Shown here in pieces: positions 35,487 to 48,099 of a stretch of 64,000 bases of DNA. The number at the start of each line of letters is the position of its first letter. The first letter of the stretch is position 1. The notes beneath the pieces were generated by a model, which was not told the origin of the DNA, made no database searches, and saw only the letters and a program-made list of their open reading frames with translations. This stretch comes from Diphasiastrum complanatum (lineage: Eukaryota > Streptophyta > Lycopodiopsida > Lycopodiales > Lycopodiaceae): contig CM055109.1 in the NCBI GenBank assembly GCA_029204225.1, positions 25,294,723-25,358,722 on the forward strand, in the 5' to 3' direction. A program made the translations under genes and the position numbers.

Positions 35487-36775
35487 CTGCAAATGCATAT
35501 ACAACCCGTTACCCGGTAAGAGCACAGTAGAAATTTAGAGCGAGAAACACATTCGTATAGCAAAAATTATCTGAACTTAAAGGTCGAAGTACACACACGA
35601 CTCGAATTCATTAATGATAAACAATCCCTGATATGTACGGAAAATGTAAATCATAGTGGTGAATAGACCATACATATATGCGCGTGTGAAGTTATCACTT
35701 TTCGTTGCAAAAAAGCTTGCAAGAACTCTATATATCAGGTGGATTCGGACTTGGTGGATCCTTTCCAGCTCTGTGTTATTAAAGCGACACAACGGAGTAA
35801 ATATCTACTCGCCAAGAGAATATACGTTTGAAATGATACGAAATCTATTAAAGCTGCTTCTTGTTCTCAACTAGCAGGCGTTGGTCGTAGATGAGTACAG
35901 CATAATATTGTCCTTGTCGTCCCAAAATGCTTTGATACGTGCAGGCTGTACAACCAGTGCTTCAAAGGCGATAGTTCTCAACTTCTCAAGCAGACTTTAC
36001 ACGAGCAAAGAGATTCAAGCTCGCAAAAATAACATGGTTGAGTCAATCTAAAAAAATAAAACCTTCTTTCAAGATGATACCCGCGCAAAATAAGAGCTCA
36101 GATTAAAACCGGCACGAAGAACAAGGATACGTCAATCTTTTGAAAAATAAAAGAAAACAAAACATTCTCAACGAGCACGGAAATACTGAAGCTGCACCAC
36201 AAATTTATTTCAGAGTAGTTCCTTGCGCTTTCAAATAATTAGCGAGCGCAGATCCGCTGATGTCAGAAGAAAAAGAAAAAGGCAGAGAGAGCCGACCAGA
36301 CAACTGAAGAGTAAAGGAAAGATCAAGATTCAATATAACTTGTAAGAACATTAAGGACAGGCGTACCCGCAGGCAAATAAGTACCGCATCAGCCACAAGA
36401 AAACGTGAACGGGAAGAGATCAACCACAAAAATTAGAAATTAGGATTAGAACCAGGCAGCAGATGCCAGACGTAGCAGTTTAAGATAAACTACCAAGAAG
36501 AATGCTCATAAATTATCAGCAGCATCACCAGTAGTAAACGCGGAGGTGGGGTCCTTCCTGAGTACTCCAGGCCTCGATTGCAGGAAGTTCTTAAAGCGGC
36601 ATGAATCAAAGTGAAATCTCAACAAATGATGAGGATAAGAAAGAAGATATACATATATATATATTATCAATTTTTTTTTCTTGTTTACTATCAACTTAAC
36701 ATGAAAGAACATTCCGCTCCAGAGTGATGAAGCATCGTTTGAAGGAGTCTTTGATCGGTGCACGAAACGCGTTAC
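35487..36775 (-). other. Probable 5'-UTR intron of the PP2C gene
   Basis: TTTGCAG ends immediately before the start codon, and CTACG|GTAACG near 36775 on the minus strand is a candidate donor. The stretch between has only short unconvincing frames. The acceptor is strong; the donor is one of several possibilities. Confidence 0.4.
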
Positions 36776-37300
36776 CGTAGATCTTCCCGAATCCGCACCT
36801 CCTCTTCTTTCCTTGCTCCATCGCTTAGGAGCTTCTGCCCAGCCCCGCCTCAGACGAACATCAGTTTCCTCCCGTCATTTCGACGGGCCGTCAACTTCAC
36901 GACGCCATTTCATGAACCGAAATGAAAAGCTTACGCAAAAGCTTCATCGTCTGTACACTTCGCCTTTCACGTTGACGAGCTGAAGCTTTATTGTCGGCGT
37001 CGATAACTCGGAGCTCGTCGACGGTCACGAAACAGAGCTGACAAACTCCCCAAATTTCATTGTGACGGGCGCTGACTCTCAGAGAGTACGAACCAAGAGT
37101 GTGGAGGAACGACAAATTATGAATGGCTCAAACGTCAGAGCATTCCAGTGGTTTCAGCCAATGGAAGACAACACGTGTCGACCAAACCGAAAAGGAACTG
37201 CAGGTCTATTTCAAAGACTTAGATTCCTGCAAATAAAAGGCTGCAGCCCAGCCATCCGGAAAGCCGCAGTTTCTCAAGAATGGAATCGGCAACTTTGATG
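36776..37300 (-). promoter_or_regulatory. Likely 5' leader and promoter of the PP2C gene
   Basis: The stretch is GC-richer than its surroundings. An ABRE/G-box ACACGTGTC sits at 37171-37179 and a CCAAT-type AGCCAATGG at about 37157-37165. ABRE elements respond to abscisic acid in plants, but one match does not prove regulation. No coding sequence is seen. Confidence 0.35.
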
Positions 37301-37924
37301 AAAAACCAGTATAAGAAAAATATTACAGGATCAAAAAGTTTTCAAAACCGAGTGCTTAAGAAATATGCAGGATTTTAGACGGTTAGTTTTTTTTTTTACA
37401 AGAGAATGTGCCTCTAACATGTATACATGGCAGGATAAAATACTGCACTCTTTGGAAAATACACGAAATTTTAGGATTCAATTATCAAAAAATCGATTTT
37501 TTAAGGACACCATTCAAGTAATGTCAGCTATAATTTGAAGCTTAATGCATTTGCCAGCCTGTATTAGCTAGGCCAGGCCCCAAGCCTTAAGGCCCTTGAA
37601 AGTTGAGAGTATTGAGTATTGCCACTTGGACAATGGCACATTTAAGATTCACTTTAAAATTAAATGCCTATTGCCATGTGTCATGGCCTGATATGAGGAC
37701 TCTGCCACGAAGCCACGCGTTATGTCACCGTGTTGCCCAATTAAAGTGCTTTTAATTCTCCCGCTCGCCAGCAGCCAGACTCCCAGAGGGCCGAACTTCC
37801 GTTTCATTTCTGAAATTTGAATGTTCATTTCCAAATTCCATTGCATGAGGCTTGTCGCTTGAGCTACGTTGGTTGCTGCAGCTTGCGAGGGTGAGCACTG
37901 AGCACTGAGAGTCTGAGCGAGCAC
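37301..37924. other. No gene seen
   Basis: AT-rich to mixed sequence without a convincing open frame, transposon end or RNA gene. Confidence 0.5.
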
Positions 37925-38325
37925 TGGTGAGGCAGCGAGGATCAAGATTTGTGAGGGTGAGGCACTGAGGCAGTGAGGCAAATCCAGATCGTCACTGCTT
38001 CCTTGAGCAGCTGAGGCGCTTCCTTGAGTAGCTGGGGCGCGACAGAGGCTGGGAGGGCTGGAGCGACTGTGAGGCTTGAGCAATGGTGTGGCAGCTGGCT
38101 GTGAGCAGTGAGCCATTGAGGCAGCGAGGGTGAGCAGTGAGCACTGGTGAGGCAACGAGGGTGAGCAGTGAGCACTGGTGAGGCAACGATGGATCAAGAT
38201 TTGCGAGGGTGGGCACTAAGGCAGTGAGGCGCAATCAGAATCCAGATCATTGCTGCTTCCTTGAGCAGCTGGGGCACGACAGAGGTTGGCAGGGCTGGAG
38301 CGACTGTGAGCAATGGTGTGGCCGT
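37925..38325. repeat. Minisatellite with two levels of repetition
   Basis: A block starting GATCAAGATTT at 37940 recurs at 38192 (period about 252 bp) and both copies end with CAATGGTGTGGC. Between them, about 38099-38190, three units of about 31 bp (GTGAGCAGTGAGCACTGGTG and so on) are arrayed. Open frames on the minus strand here are only repeat translations. Confidence 0.85.
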
Positions 38326-38666
38326 TTGAGACTTGAGGCTTTGAACACTGTTTAGAATGAGGCATCGTCCTCAGATAATAATATTTTGCAACTTTTTGTG
38401 ATTAGAGAGTCAGAGACTCTAATGGTAGGTAAGTTGGTAACTATGAGTGCCTTTTGATTCAGAAGCATTGTTAATGATTATGACAGAGAAATCGAATTTT
38501 GGATAGTTTTCAATAAACACATCATAGAGACTTCCAGGCTCCAGCCATCAACATGAGGTTCATTAGCTTCATGTTCATTAGCTGGGAAACTGGTTTATGT
38601 TGGTAGAAACCCAGTTTCCTAACAAAAGTGTGATGCTTACAAACATTAAAACAGTCCATACCATAC

Positions 38667-39233
38667 TAAGCTTGTGATTATATCATATATGTAATCAAGA
38701 TATTCGACATCCAGCAGTGATGTAGATTCAAGATTGTTGCTCGCCAAATAAAGTAAGGCTTTCTCACCAAGAGTGGATAAAACATCCTTTACGCGATACT
38801 GAGAACCAACAATTAGCACGGCCCTTCCAGCTTCCTCGATATTGTTTCCACATGACGCAACTTTCTTAACTGCATCATCGCATATGGACTCCAAATACTG
38901 CATCAGAAGCTCCTCCAATTGCCTCTTAGTGTCACTTTCCCAGTTCCCTATATGATTACACAATTTATCATGCGATACGCAGATTCCAGCCCTCGTGTCC
39001 TCATCTGATGCAGAATGAGCATAATTGCAGAGTATGTCTTCAGGCCTCTGAACTTGGACTTCATTTTTTAATGCTGCAGTCTGATCTTGGTGATGTGAGG
39101 CTTGTGCGTTATAATTAAACTCAACAGAGTTGGAGGCGCAACGGGAATCCTGAATAGGATCGCAAATACTCATTGGTATTTTGTGTTGCTCTGAATCTTT
39201 GTCTGCCTTATCAGACCTACTGATGTTGCTAAT
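38667..39233 (-). pseudogene. Isolated exon resembling RF4/RF298-type RING E3 N-terminal region
   Basis: On the minus strand an acceptor (TTGTTGCAG) precedes 39233, and a GTATGG donor lies at 38666. The open frame between is about 189 codons. Its C-terminal half reads RQLEELLMQYLESICDDAV, then KKVASCGNNIEEAGRAVL, then VKDVLSTLGEKALLYLAS. That pattern (QLEELL, AVKK, AVL, KD, LAYL) resembles the UBA-like region of plant RF4/RF298/MIP1-type RING proteins. The N-terminal half is low in recognisable motifs. No other exon of such a gene is found on either side, so it may be a gene fragment carried by a transposon or a broken gene. Assignment is from memory of the family and uncertain. Confidence 0.4.
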
Positions 39234-39323
39234 CTGCAACAATGAAGTTGTACTCTCGGACAAAAATTTAGCTTGTTTCGGTTGCTCTTCTCACTATCAG
39301 CGCATGTGCCTTCACAACCCCCA

Positions 39324-39351
39324 CCCCCCCCCCCCCCCCCCCCCCCCCCCC
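39324..39351. repeat. Poly(C) run
   Basis: 28 consecutive C on the plus strand. Such a long pure C tract may have an unreliable length in an assembly. Confidence 0.9.
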
Positions 39352-39495
39352 GCCTATAGGTGCAGAAGCTTGGTTGGATCTCATGGTAACTTACTATTCT
39401 AACTCAAACTGCACCAGACATGAAACAAATTGTTGATAAATCATAAAAGAGCACAAAACACTGATAAATTGATATAGGAACACAATCATTCATAG

Positions 39496-40001
39496 TGTTA
39501 TGTCCATGACTAGTAAGTAGGGTTCAGTATAGTCCTAGTCTTGGATACACAGTACTCTAGTAAATCAAGCTGTTAGTTATGCCACGTCATAAAGTAACTA
39601 ATATTCTTGTGAGGCCCAGAACACACTAAATGGAGTTTAGACAAGGTATGAGACAGTGTATGCATGTGTAGAGTTATCAATAGCAATTCTATGAATAGGT
39701 GGTCCATGCTTAGGACTCTATTCTAGGTGAATCTATGTATAGCAAATTTAGGGCTATGCATGGCTATGTGCCCAGATTGCTTTTGGCTCTACATATTGGG
39801 TCCAAACTCGCCCTACTCCTCATTGTGATCATTGATTCATTGCCAGGGTTTCACTCTACATTCATGCTTCTTATTCCTTGGCTTGGGGGTGAAGCTTCTA
39901 GAGTTGATTGGTTGCTTCTACTTGGTTGGGTGGTTGCTCCATAGTGTGTTTTCCATTGTGTATTGTCTTGTAAGCAGGATCTTAGGGAGCTTCCCTTATA
40001 G
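39496..40001 (+). repeat. Probable 5' LTR of an L-family element
   Basis: The stretch starts near TGTTATGTCCATG and ends CCCTTATAG next to a primer site. Its right half (GGCTTGGGGGTGAAG, then GGTTGGGTGGTTGCTCCA) reappears reverse-complemented at about 59480-59560, in the same position relative to a second primer site. The left edge is inferred. Confidence 0.55.
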
Positions 40002-40013
40002 TGGTATCAGAGC
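40002..40013 (+). promoter_or_regulatory. Primer-binding site of the L-family element
   Basis: TGGTATCAGAGC, the iMet tRNA complement, directly after an LTR-like end; the same layout occurs at 17848-17859 and 59413-59424 on the minus strand. Confidence 0.8.
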
Positions 40014-43000
40014 AAGGCTTACGAAGATTGGAGAACATGGAGAAGGGCTACCTTTTGTCGAAATTTTGGATGGATCCATGGGAATTCTCTTTCCAAGGTG
40101 GATAGCAAGGGTGCAAGTGGGTGTACTATCCCAGTTTCAATTTGCATGTTGCTAAGATCCATTACTCTTGGGATTCTTTGTGGTTTTATGGAGAATTGTC
40201 CTTGAAGGCCAATTTGTGATGTTTTTTTGGAGCTTTTTCTTGTGTAGATCAAATCTTTGGTAGATCTAAATTTTCCAGCAAGTGTACTTTCGTTTTAGGG
40301 TTTCATTAATGATGAAATTAATGATGCATGTCGGTTCTCTCCAATGATTTATGATTCTAAGCTATGTTTTGGTCAAAATTGCTTGGTTTTTCATGCTTTT
40401 TGGCACAAAATAGATAGTAAGAACCAAAATCCAGCAAGATCAGATCAATTAGTTGGTTGTAATTCTGTAAATTGGTTTGCATGTGTTAGAGAAAGAGTTG
40501 TATGTCATGAATTTTCACTTTATGGTGATGAAAAAACTAGAAAATAGCCAAAAATCATCGTTTTTGCTTGTTTTTCATAAAGTTGGATAGTAAGTGGCTG
40601 TAAAACACCATGTAGAGCTTGTAGAGAGATGAACCAAAGTCTTTTGAAGCTTTCCCTGAAATTAGAACCAAGAATTCCAGGAATTGAACTCGTAGGAAGT
40701 CAAAAATATTCAAAAAATGACCATTTTTGGTGATTTTTGGAGGATGGATCTCTCCAAATCCATAAAGAGATCATTCTGGAACTAATTACAACATGATTAG
40801 TATTCCTTTTTACCTTCCCAACAAGCTATCAGACCTGTGAATTGATGGTCGGTGGCTTATGCACCATCTCCATCAAGTTTGAAGCTATTTTGACTTCTAC
40901 AAATCAAAAAATCTTCGTTCTTAGCCTATATTGCATCTTAGGATCAGTATGAATGCTTCATGGAAGTCTAATTGGCTGTTTAAGATTGTTGGTAGCATCA
41001 ATTTTTGGGCTACGATGGATGTTTGCACATTTTTGCATGATTCCTTCCTGTGGAAGTGCGCCCTACTACAGATTTCTGGCAGCTCTGATCTCACACGTGT
41101 GAAGCCTAGGTGGCAGGCTGACATGGCAAGCATCTTGTTCACTTGGTCTCCCTCTGTACTGAGCTTTACAGCACCCAATTTGGTGTCTTGTAGCCAAAGT
41201 TATGATCATCTGAAGTTTTGCAGTTTTGTGAGTAAAATTGGCAAAATTTGGAATTGTTCTGATTGCATGCCAGTCATTTCCCTAATTTGTAGTACTGTGA
41301 TTGCATGGAATAGTTGCACGTTGATTCTCAGAGTGATTCTGACATGCATGAGAGATTTACAATCGATTTGAGTGGTCATACGCATGTGCTCTGACCGTTG
41401 GGTCACAAATCTGTGTTAATGGCTGACAAATTTCGTAAAACTAAAGTTTACGTAAAAAAATTCCGTAATGACGTTTATGACTGATGAAGTGTGCTTTGCA
41501 TGCCAGTTTGACATTGGGTTAGTAACATTAGGAATCAAACATTGTTTCGATTTTTTTTTCGATTTTTGATTGCCTTTTGTACTAACAGTATTTTCGTCAG
41601 AACTTTTGAATTATGTAGAATAAACCAAAAATTAAATTTTCTGCAAAAATCAAAATTTCGGTCATTTTTTCGTTATCTATGAAATCAATTTAGATTAGTG
41701 AATTGATTAAACTGAGTTTATCAGTCAGAATTGATCACAGTGTTTTCACTAAGTCTAAATTATTTCCCGATGATAGATAAGTTGAAATTGACAGAAGGAA
41801 TCGCAATGAATTACCGACAGTTTTTACTGTGCTGTCATTTTTTAACTTTGGAGTTGAACTCCTAGATTGAAAGTTAAAATTTGAATTTTTTTTCTTTTTT
41901 ATTTGATTTCAATTTGGTGAAAATTGGAAATCAGTTACTTGTCTTATAAGTTTTCTATTCGATGTTGATCGATAGAAATCAATCAAGTTAACGTTTGTGC
42001 AAGATACTCGTTAAATTTGAATTAAAATTGTCAAACAATATGAAATAACCAAATTGGATGAGTGACAACAGTATTCTTTATCTAATCAGTAAATTTGACA
42101 GGATACGGTTCAAGAATTACTGAAATCCTATTGGTGGGATTTCCATTCATGTAATTTCATATTCTACGTTTGGATAGGTTTTGTCAATATTAACGGAGTA
42201 ATGCCAAACCAGTCAATAAAAAAAAAATAGTCCAATTTTATTGGAAAATTTGTGATACTAAGAATTACATAACAATTTTTATTTCCAGTAAAATCCTATG
42301 GTGAATTATATTCAACCCAAATATAGGACAGAAATGAAATTGTTTTGGACTTTTTCCTATAGTAATTAATGTTTTTAAACATTTACTAATGTCGTTACAT
42401 CTTCTGGGTACCTTAGTTGAAAGATTTTCAGGGGATTGAAAATTCTAAGGAGGGAAGAAGCGTGGACATCAGAGGTAGTAAGTGTGATCGGGAAGAGTAT
42501 TTGCAGTTAGGATTTTGGTAATTTCTATAAATAATTGCTTAATATTGGTTATTAATTTCCTTTACTTCTTAGTAATTTCTCGAATACAGGATATCAAACT
42601 GATTTATATGATTCTTTCCAGCATGAAGTTGTTCTTCTGAAAGACTGTTATGTCATATAAATTGCTACTTGTGCGAGTAGACTTAGAATTCAGATAAATT
42701 CTAAGGTTAACGTGTTTCAATTTCTTAAACCTAGAATATCTCTTTTTGCATAAATGGATTTCGATAGAATGATAGTTCTGTCACTCAGGTTGAAAATATT
42801 TGAAAGAAAAGTCCTATTGTGATTGAGTGAATCCTTTAGTGGAAGCACTTATTACTGACTTTTCTTAGATTTAGATATTTTCATATATCATCTTTCCAGT
42901 TAACTTTTAAGGAAATTTATAATTTTTTTAAAAGGAGGGGTGAAGTGGTGGAATAAAATTCTATTTGGGACTCTGTAGTTTGTGTAGTTTTCGGAAAAGA

Positions 43001-43640
43001 ACCAATTGTGGTATAGAAATGAGATGTGGTCTGAAAGTAATTTTGGATAGATTCAGAGTAAGATGCCTAATTGGAACTTTTTGAAATATGAAAAATTCTC
43101 TAGAGATTGTGTGGACAATCTGGAACTAGAACAGGTTTGGAATTTGAATCATTATCTATAAGTAATTCAGTAAAAGGTCAAAAGTTACTAATTCCATTTT
43201 GATTGGAATAGAAGTAAGTTTGATCAGAATTTAAGTCTGAGAGTTCTATATTGGATCAACCTAATCTTAGTTTTAAGTACTAGGATTAGAGAGAGGTTAA
43301 TCAGTGTGAGAAATAATGTAATTAGAGGTAAGTAGGATTGGAAAACTGCTGAAAGTGAATTTTATTCGTCTCGGAGATTTCTCGGATATGTTATTTACTC
43401 ATGAGAAATAGATAATATTTTGTAGCTGAGTTACAAGATCTCAGTGAGATATGTGAGTAACATATGTGGATTTTGGAGAAATCTGCCAGATAAAAAATGT
43501 GTTTATGTACTGGGTCATAGTGAGGTTATTCACATATGTGCACGATTAATCTTGTATGGATCTACTGTGTATTCTTGGTTACTAGAGTTATTTGGTGCAC
43601 TTAACCTAGTCGGCGAACATAAGCATATGATCAAGTATTG
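40014..43640 (+). mobile_element. Non-coding leader/body of the L-family element
   Basis: About 3.6 kb of AT-rich sequence without a gag frame. The block 41040-41250 (with GTGTGAAGCCTAGGTGG and CACCCAATTTGGTGTC) is homologous to the reverse complement of 58190-58380, at the same distance (about 1.03 kb) from the primer site. The open frame at 40931-41371 lies partly in this block and is not conserved as protein. From about 41450 to 43440 I see nothing but AT-rich DNA. Confidence 0.5.
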
Positions 43641-43659
43641 TTTTGACAGATACTTCAGA

Positions 43660-44530
43660 GTTAACAATCTTTGTTCAGACAATTCAAAGAGCATGCTGAG
43701 AATCAAACTGGCAAACGAATCAAAGCACTGAGGTCGGATAGCGGGGGAGAATACATCTCCACCGAATTCAAGAGCAGCAGTCTTTTATCATTATCACTTT
43801 ATACATGGATGATACATTGCTTTTCAACAACAGTATCGATCTGATAAAAGATGTTAAGACAATGCTATCTTCCAAATTCAACATGACCGATCTAGGCGAA
43901 GCTCATTTCTGCCTTGGTATACAAATCCACAGAGACAGAAAACAAAAGTTGGTCTACATTATACATCAGAGGTACATCTACAACATGTTAGTCAGATATA
44001 ATCTGATTAATTGCAAGTTAGCTCTCTCACCAATGGAACTAGGTCTCAAATTGTCAAAGGACCAGTGTCCCCAAACAATTCATGAGAAGCAGCAGATGCG
44101 TGAGTATCCTTACCATTCTATTATAAAATATCTTATGTATATCATGATCTGTACCAGGCCAGACATAGCTTTTGCAGACAACTCTCTCAGTCATTTTATG
44201 ACTAATCCTAGTGTAATACATTGGAAGGCTCTTATTAGAGTCATGAGATATCTTCGAGCTACTATGGACTTCTGCATTTGTTATGGAGCAGTCGGCAATG
44301 ACAAACTCAATTTACTCAGTGGTTACACAAATGCAAGTTAGGCAGGAGATGTAGACACTCAAAAATCTACTTCTAGTTTTACATTCTTCCTCAACAATGG
44401 TCCTGTTTCCTGGAACAGTCGCAAGCAATCTTCAATAGCTCTATCTTCCACTGATTCAGAGCATATCGCAGCCTCTCAAGCTACAAAGGAAGCAATTTGG
44501 TTGAGTAACTTACTCCTAGTATTGGTCTGA
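43660..44530 (+). pseudogene. Copia integrase-RT-RNase H fragment with internal deletion, copia-4
   Basis: A short piece of integrase (ALRSDSGGEYISTEFKS, near 43725-43780) is joined directly to the middle of RT (LYMDDTLLFNNSIDLIKDV, 43800 onward). RT then reads DLGEAHFCLGIQI and TRPDIAFADNSLSHF, followed by RNase H (VSWNSRKQSSIALSSTDSEH, 44405-44465). A stop at about 44340 and one near 44530 interrupt it. Everything between integrase motif 2 and the RT palm is gone. It is a lineage different from copia-2, -5 and -6. Confidence 0.85.
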
Positions 44531-44539
44531 ATCAATATG

Positions 44540-46190
44540 CTTAGTATTGTGGATTTGCAAGAGATCTTGGTGAATGAGGAGTATAGGCTTCGATCAAGAG
44601 GAGGTGGATCTACATCGACATCTCAATATGAAGAGGATGCTATGTTCATCAAAGGCAAGTTCAAGGGCAAAGTCAAAGGCAAGTGGTCTAAAGGGCAAGA
44701 TCAAGGTGAGACTTCTTCTTTTAGCAAAAATAAATATAGGTCTAAGTTAAAATGCTTTTATTGCGGAATCAAAGGGCATTTTGCAAATGAATGTTTGAAG
44801 AAGCAAAGAGATGAAGGTAGCAAGCAAATCAAATTTACTACTAATGATGAGGATCTAGGTGGTGGTGATTCTCTTTTGATGTGTTCTTCAAGTCCAATAT
44901 CAAGTGAAGGTGACAAAGATTCATGGTGGATTGATAGTGGAGCTAGTTCACACATGACTAGTCAGAAGGAGTTCTTTACTTCTTTGGTCACTTATGATGG
45001 AGCCAAGAAAGCAATTCACATGGCCAATGGTGGTGTGTGATTGAAGGTATTGCTTCAATTCCTATTTTTCTCTCTACTAATAGGAAAGCAAGTGTTGATG
45101 GTGTTCTTTACATTCCTTCACTTTCAAAGAATTTGCTAAGTGTTGGTCAAATGATAGAGAAAGGATACATGGTAAGTTTTAGTGGTGATGCTTGCTTCAT
45201 TACAAAGGAAGAAATCTTGGTTGCTACGAGCAATAGACAAGGTAGACTTTTCAAGCTTGATGCTTTTGTTATGGCTAACAAAAAGGATGGAATGGAAAAG
45301 GAGATTGGTCTCAACTTTCCAAAGTTACCTTTTAGCATCAATAAGATTGGTGGATCTTATGCAAAGTCTAAAAAGCTTCCTTATGCTAGATCTAGGTCAA
45401 GATCTAATATGCTTCTTGGAGATGTTCATCTTTGTGACTTGGCTAGTCTTGAGGATAATGATGGTGTTTCAATGGTTCTTCATGGCAAGTGAAAGCATGC
45501 AAAAGTTAAGGAAAGAGTTAACTTCATCAATGGAGGTGAAGGTTCTTCCTTGAAAAAGCTTGTTGTTAATGATTTCTTTGATCATATGGAAAAAGATGTT
45601 GCTAGCTGCATGCATGAAGGAGGTGGTTCTTCCACATTCTTTTGTTATGATTCCAAGAAAGTCATTTTTCCAGCAAGTGGAGTCACGTGTCTTCATAAAG
45701 AGAGTAGATCAAATGGTTCTATCAAGAGACTTGGTGAGGGAGATATCACAAGCCAAGAAGAAGAGAAGTATGTGAAGAGTTCAAAGTAGGATGTACTTTG
45801 AATGATGTCATTGTGAATGATAGTGAGGAAGAATCATTATCATATGAGTCATTCCCTAAATCATTGAGTAGAAGTTCTTGTTTGAAAAAAGAGAGTACTT
45901 CAATCATCCTTATGTTGAAGGTACTAATCATTTTTTTCATGGCTTCTAATGTCTTTGAGTTTTTTTTTTCTTATGATGCAATTGTTAAGAGGGAGTCTTA
46001 TGAAGGAAAGAGCAATGGAAGATTGGTTCTTGGGAAGATCCAAGGCATGGATCTCACATCTCTTCATCAACTCAAAGGATTCTATGATTATGAATTGATC
46101 ACTCATGATCAAGATGGCAAAAGGTTGGTTGGAGAAGACTACATGGAGCAAATCGAGAGGCAATTTTTTCAAGGAAAGGGAAATCTCATC
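44540..46190 (+). pseudogene. Copia gag-protease fragment, copia-5
   Basis: Starts in mid-gag (LQEILVNEEYRLRSRGG), with basic KGKFKGKVKGKWSKGQDQ, zinc knuckle CFYCGIKGHFANEC (44753-44795) and protease WWIDSGASSHMTS (44924 onward). A frameshift at about 45035 interrupts it; the frame continues with LSKNLLSVGQM and the short KLPYARSRSRS block that normally precedes integrase. After about 45400 the sequence is open in pieces (to 46229) but is not integrase or RT. It resembles copia-6 up to that point and diverges completely afterwards. Right edge abuts gypsy-1. Confidence 0.8.
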
Positions 46191-47630
46191 GGCGGTGCAT
46201 GTATCACAGCAAATAACTCCTTCTCCTGAGTTGTGTAATGCAACTGAGGCCCCGTGAGTTTCTTGCTTTCAAACGCTATCGGCCTATCCTCCTGTAGAAG
46301 AACTGCCCCTATCGCCGAATCACTCGCATCAATTTGCACAACATAAGGTATATCAGGATTCGTTGAAGCAACCATTTGTTGGAGTTTCTCAAAGCATTGG
46401 TTCTATTCATCATTCCACTCAATAGGCGGACTAGGTTGACATCTCTTTTCCTTTTTATTAACTCTGCCTTTGGTCAAATTATTTAAAGGTGCTGTCACTT
46501 TTGCATAATCTTCAATTGACTTGCGAAAAAAACTGTAAAACCGAGAAAAGATTTAACTTCTCTATTCGTCTTCGGTATCGGCCACTCAAGCACTATCTTA
46601 ACCTAACTCTCGTCAATCTCCAACCCACTACGGGTGATCTTATGACCGAGGTACAATAACTCATGCTTAAAGAACTCACATTTAGATTCCTTGGCATAAA
46701 GTTTCTCTCGTCTAAGAATATCTAAGACAGTCTTAAGATGACTCAAATGCTCCTTAAGTGGCTTATTGTAGATGAGAATGTCATCTAAGAATACAACCAC
46801 ACACTTCCCTAGATATGGACGAAAAAGATCGTTCATCGTCTGTTGAAAAGTAGTTGGTGCATTTGTCAACCCAAAAGGAAGCACGAGAAATTCATAATGA
46901 CCGAATCTCCTCTGAAAACCTGTCTTTTGCACATCAGTCAGATGAATCCTAATCTAATGATATTTGTTTGTCTTTGTGAAGTATTTAGCTCCACCTAATC
47001 GATCTACAAGATCATCCATACAAAGCGAAAAATATTTATTTTTAATAGTTATTTTATTCAACCCCTTGTAGTCCACACACAACCTGAAGCCTCCATCTTT
47101 CTTTGATTTAAGAAGAACAGGAGCACCCCAAGGTAACTTACTTGGTTGAATATGACCCATCTTCATGTGATTTTCAATTTGCTTAGTAATCTCTATCTCT
47201 TCTTTCTGAGAGACCTGTATGGTTGTCTAGAGATAGGGTGACTACATGGAATAAACTCTATCTTATGGTCTACCGATCTAGACGACGGTATTCCATGAGG
47301 TAATTCTTCTGAAAGTAATCTTTAAATTCAGACAGTATCTTATTCTTCTTTATTTGCTCCTGATCTTAGTCTACAGAGTTAAGAATCTTTGACAATTCAC
47401 AACTACTTAGATGCATTTCAGATAAATCCAAAATTGGCTTAGCAAATAAAGAATAAGGTTCACACTACGAATCAAATGAAATTTTGAGTAGATCCACTGT
47501 CCACTAAAATACTAACTTCATGTGCATAAACAGTGCCTTTCAAATGAAATAAATCATTTGGCAAAATTGAAGTAGTACTAATATAACGTGTCCAGGCTTA
47601 CTACAATGGAAACACACATTGATCCTATCC
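46191..47630 (-). pseudogene. Ty3-gypsy protease-RT-RNase H fragment, gypsy-1
   Basis: Read right to left: a zinc knuckle CFHCSKPGH near 47590-47615, a retropepsin ILVDSGST near 47500, then the RT N-terminus [20 protein letters not shown] (about 47100), FVLPFGLTNAPTTFQ in the variant form FLVLPFGLTNAP (about 46870), catalytic VVVFLDDILIY (about 46800) and KCEFFKHELLYLGH. RNase H begins at about 46370 with VVQIDASDSAIGAVLLQE. Several stops and frameshifts. Integrase is missing, cut at the junction with copia-5 near 46191. Confidence 0.88.
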
Positions 47631-47634
47631 AACA

Positions 47635-48087
47635 TTTAGCAAACACAAATAAAACATGAGAGATGGAGAAAAAGTGATAGAGAGCAAGGACATTCATAAA
47701 TTCATTTCACAAGAGAACTAATCTACTTTATTGAAATGAAGATATGTACATGTGTAGCAAACTCGAGTTGGTCCCTATTTATAGTAGAGAGGAGGACCTT
47801 GGCCTCTGAATCCTATTGGTCCATTTATGCCTCCCTAATTATTCAAATTTAAAAAAGAGTAAGAACCATCCAAAATTAGAGGAAAACCCAACTTTATTCA
47901 CTAACTTGACATTTAGGCCCTACGACATTAAAAGTCCCGCAAAAAGGCCTAAAGTCCTTTAATTGACTTTCTAATTAATCAAATAACTATGTGATCATCG
48001 GGTTGGACTTACACATGTAGGGTGCCAGATCCCTCTCACTTATTAGATAGGGTTAGGGTTGCCTTGGGATCCGAAAACATTCCAACA
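47635..48087 (-). repeat. Left (3') LTR of gypsy-2
   Basis: Minus-strand start TGTTGGAATG at 48087; homologous over its length to 56853-57303. Contains an intact TATA box, which is degraded in the other copy. Confidence 0.7.
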
Positions 48088-48099
48088 GTATCCCCCACC

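Noticed and set aside
37649-38234. Minus-strand frames up to 182 codons
   Set aside because: They follow the minisatellite units (repeated CSLLTL/AHPRCL words) and are not protein-like.
40931-41371. 146-codon plus-strand frame
   Set aside because: It overlaps the L-family leader block that recurs, without a conserved frame, at 58.2-58.4 kb.
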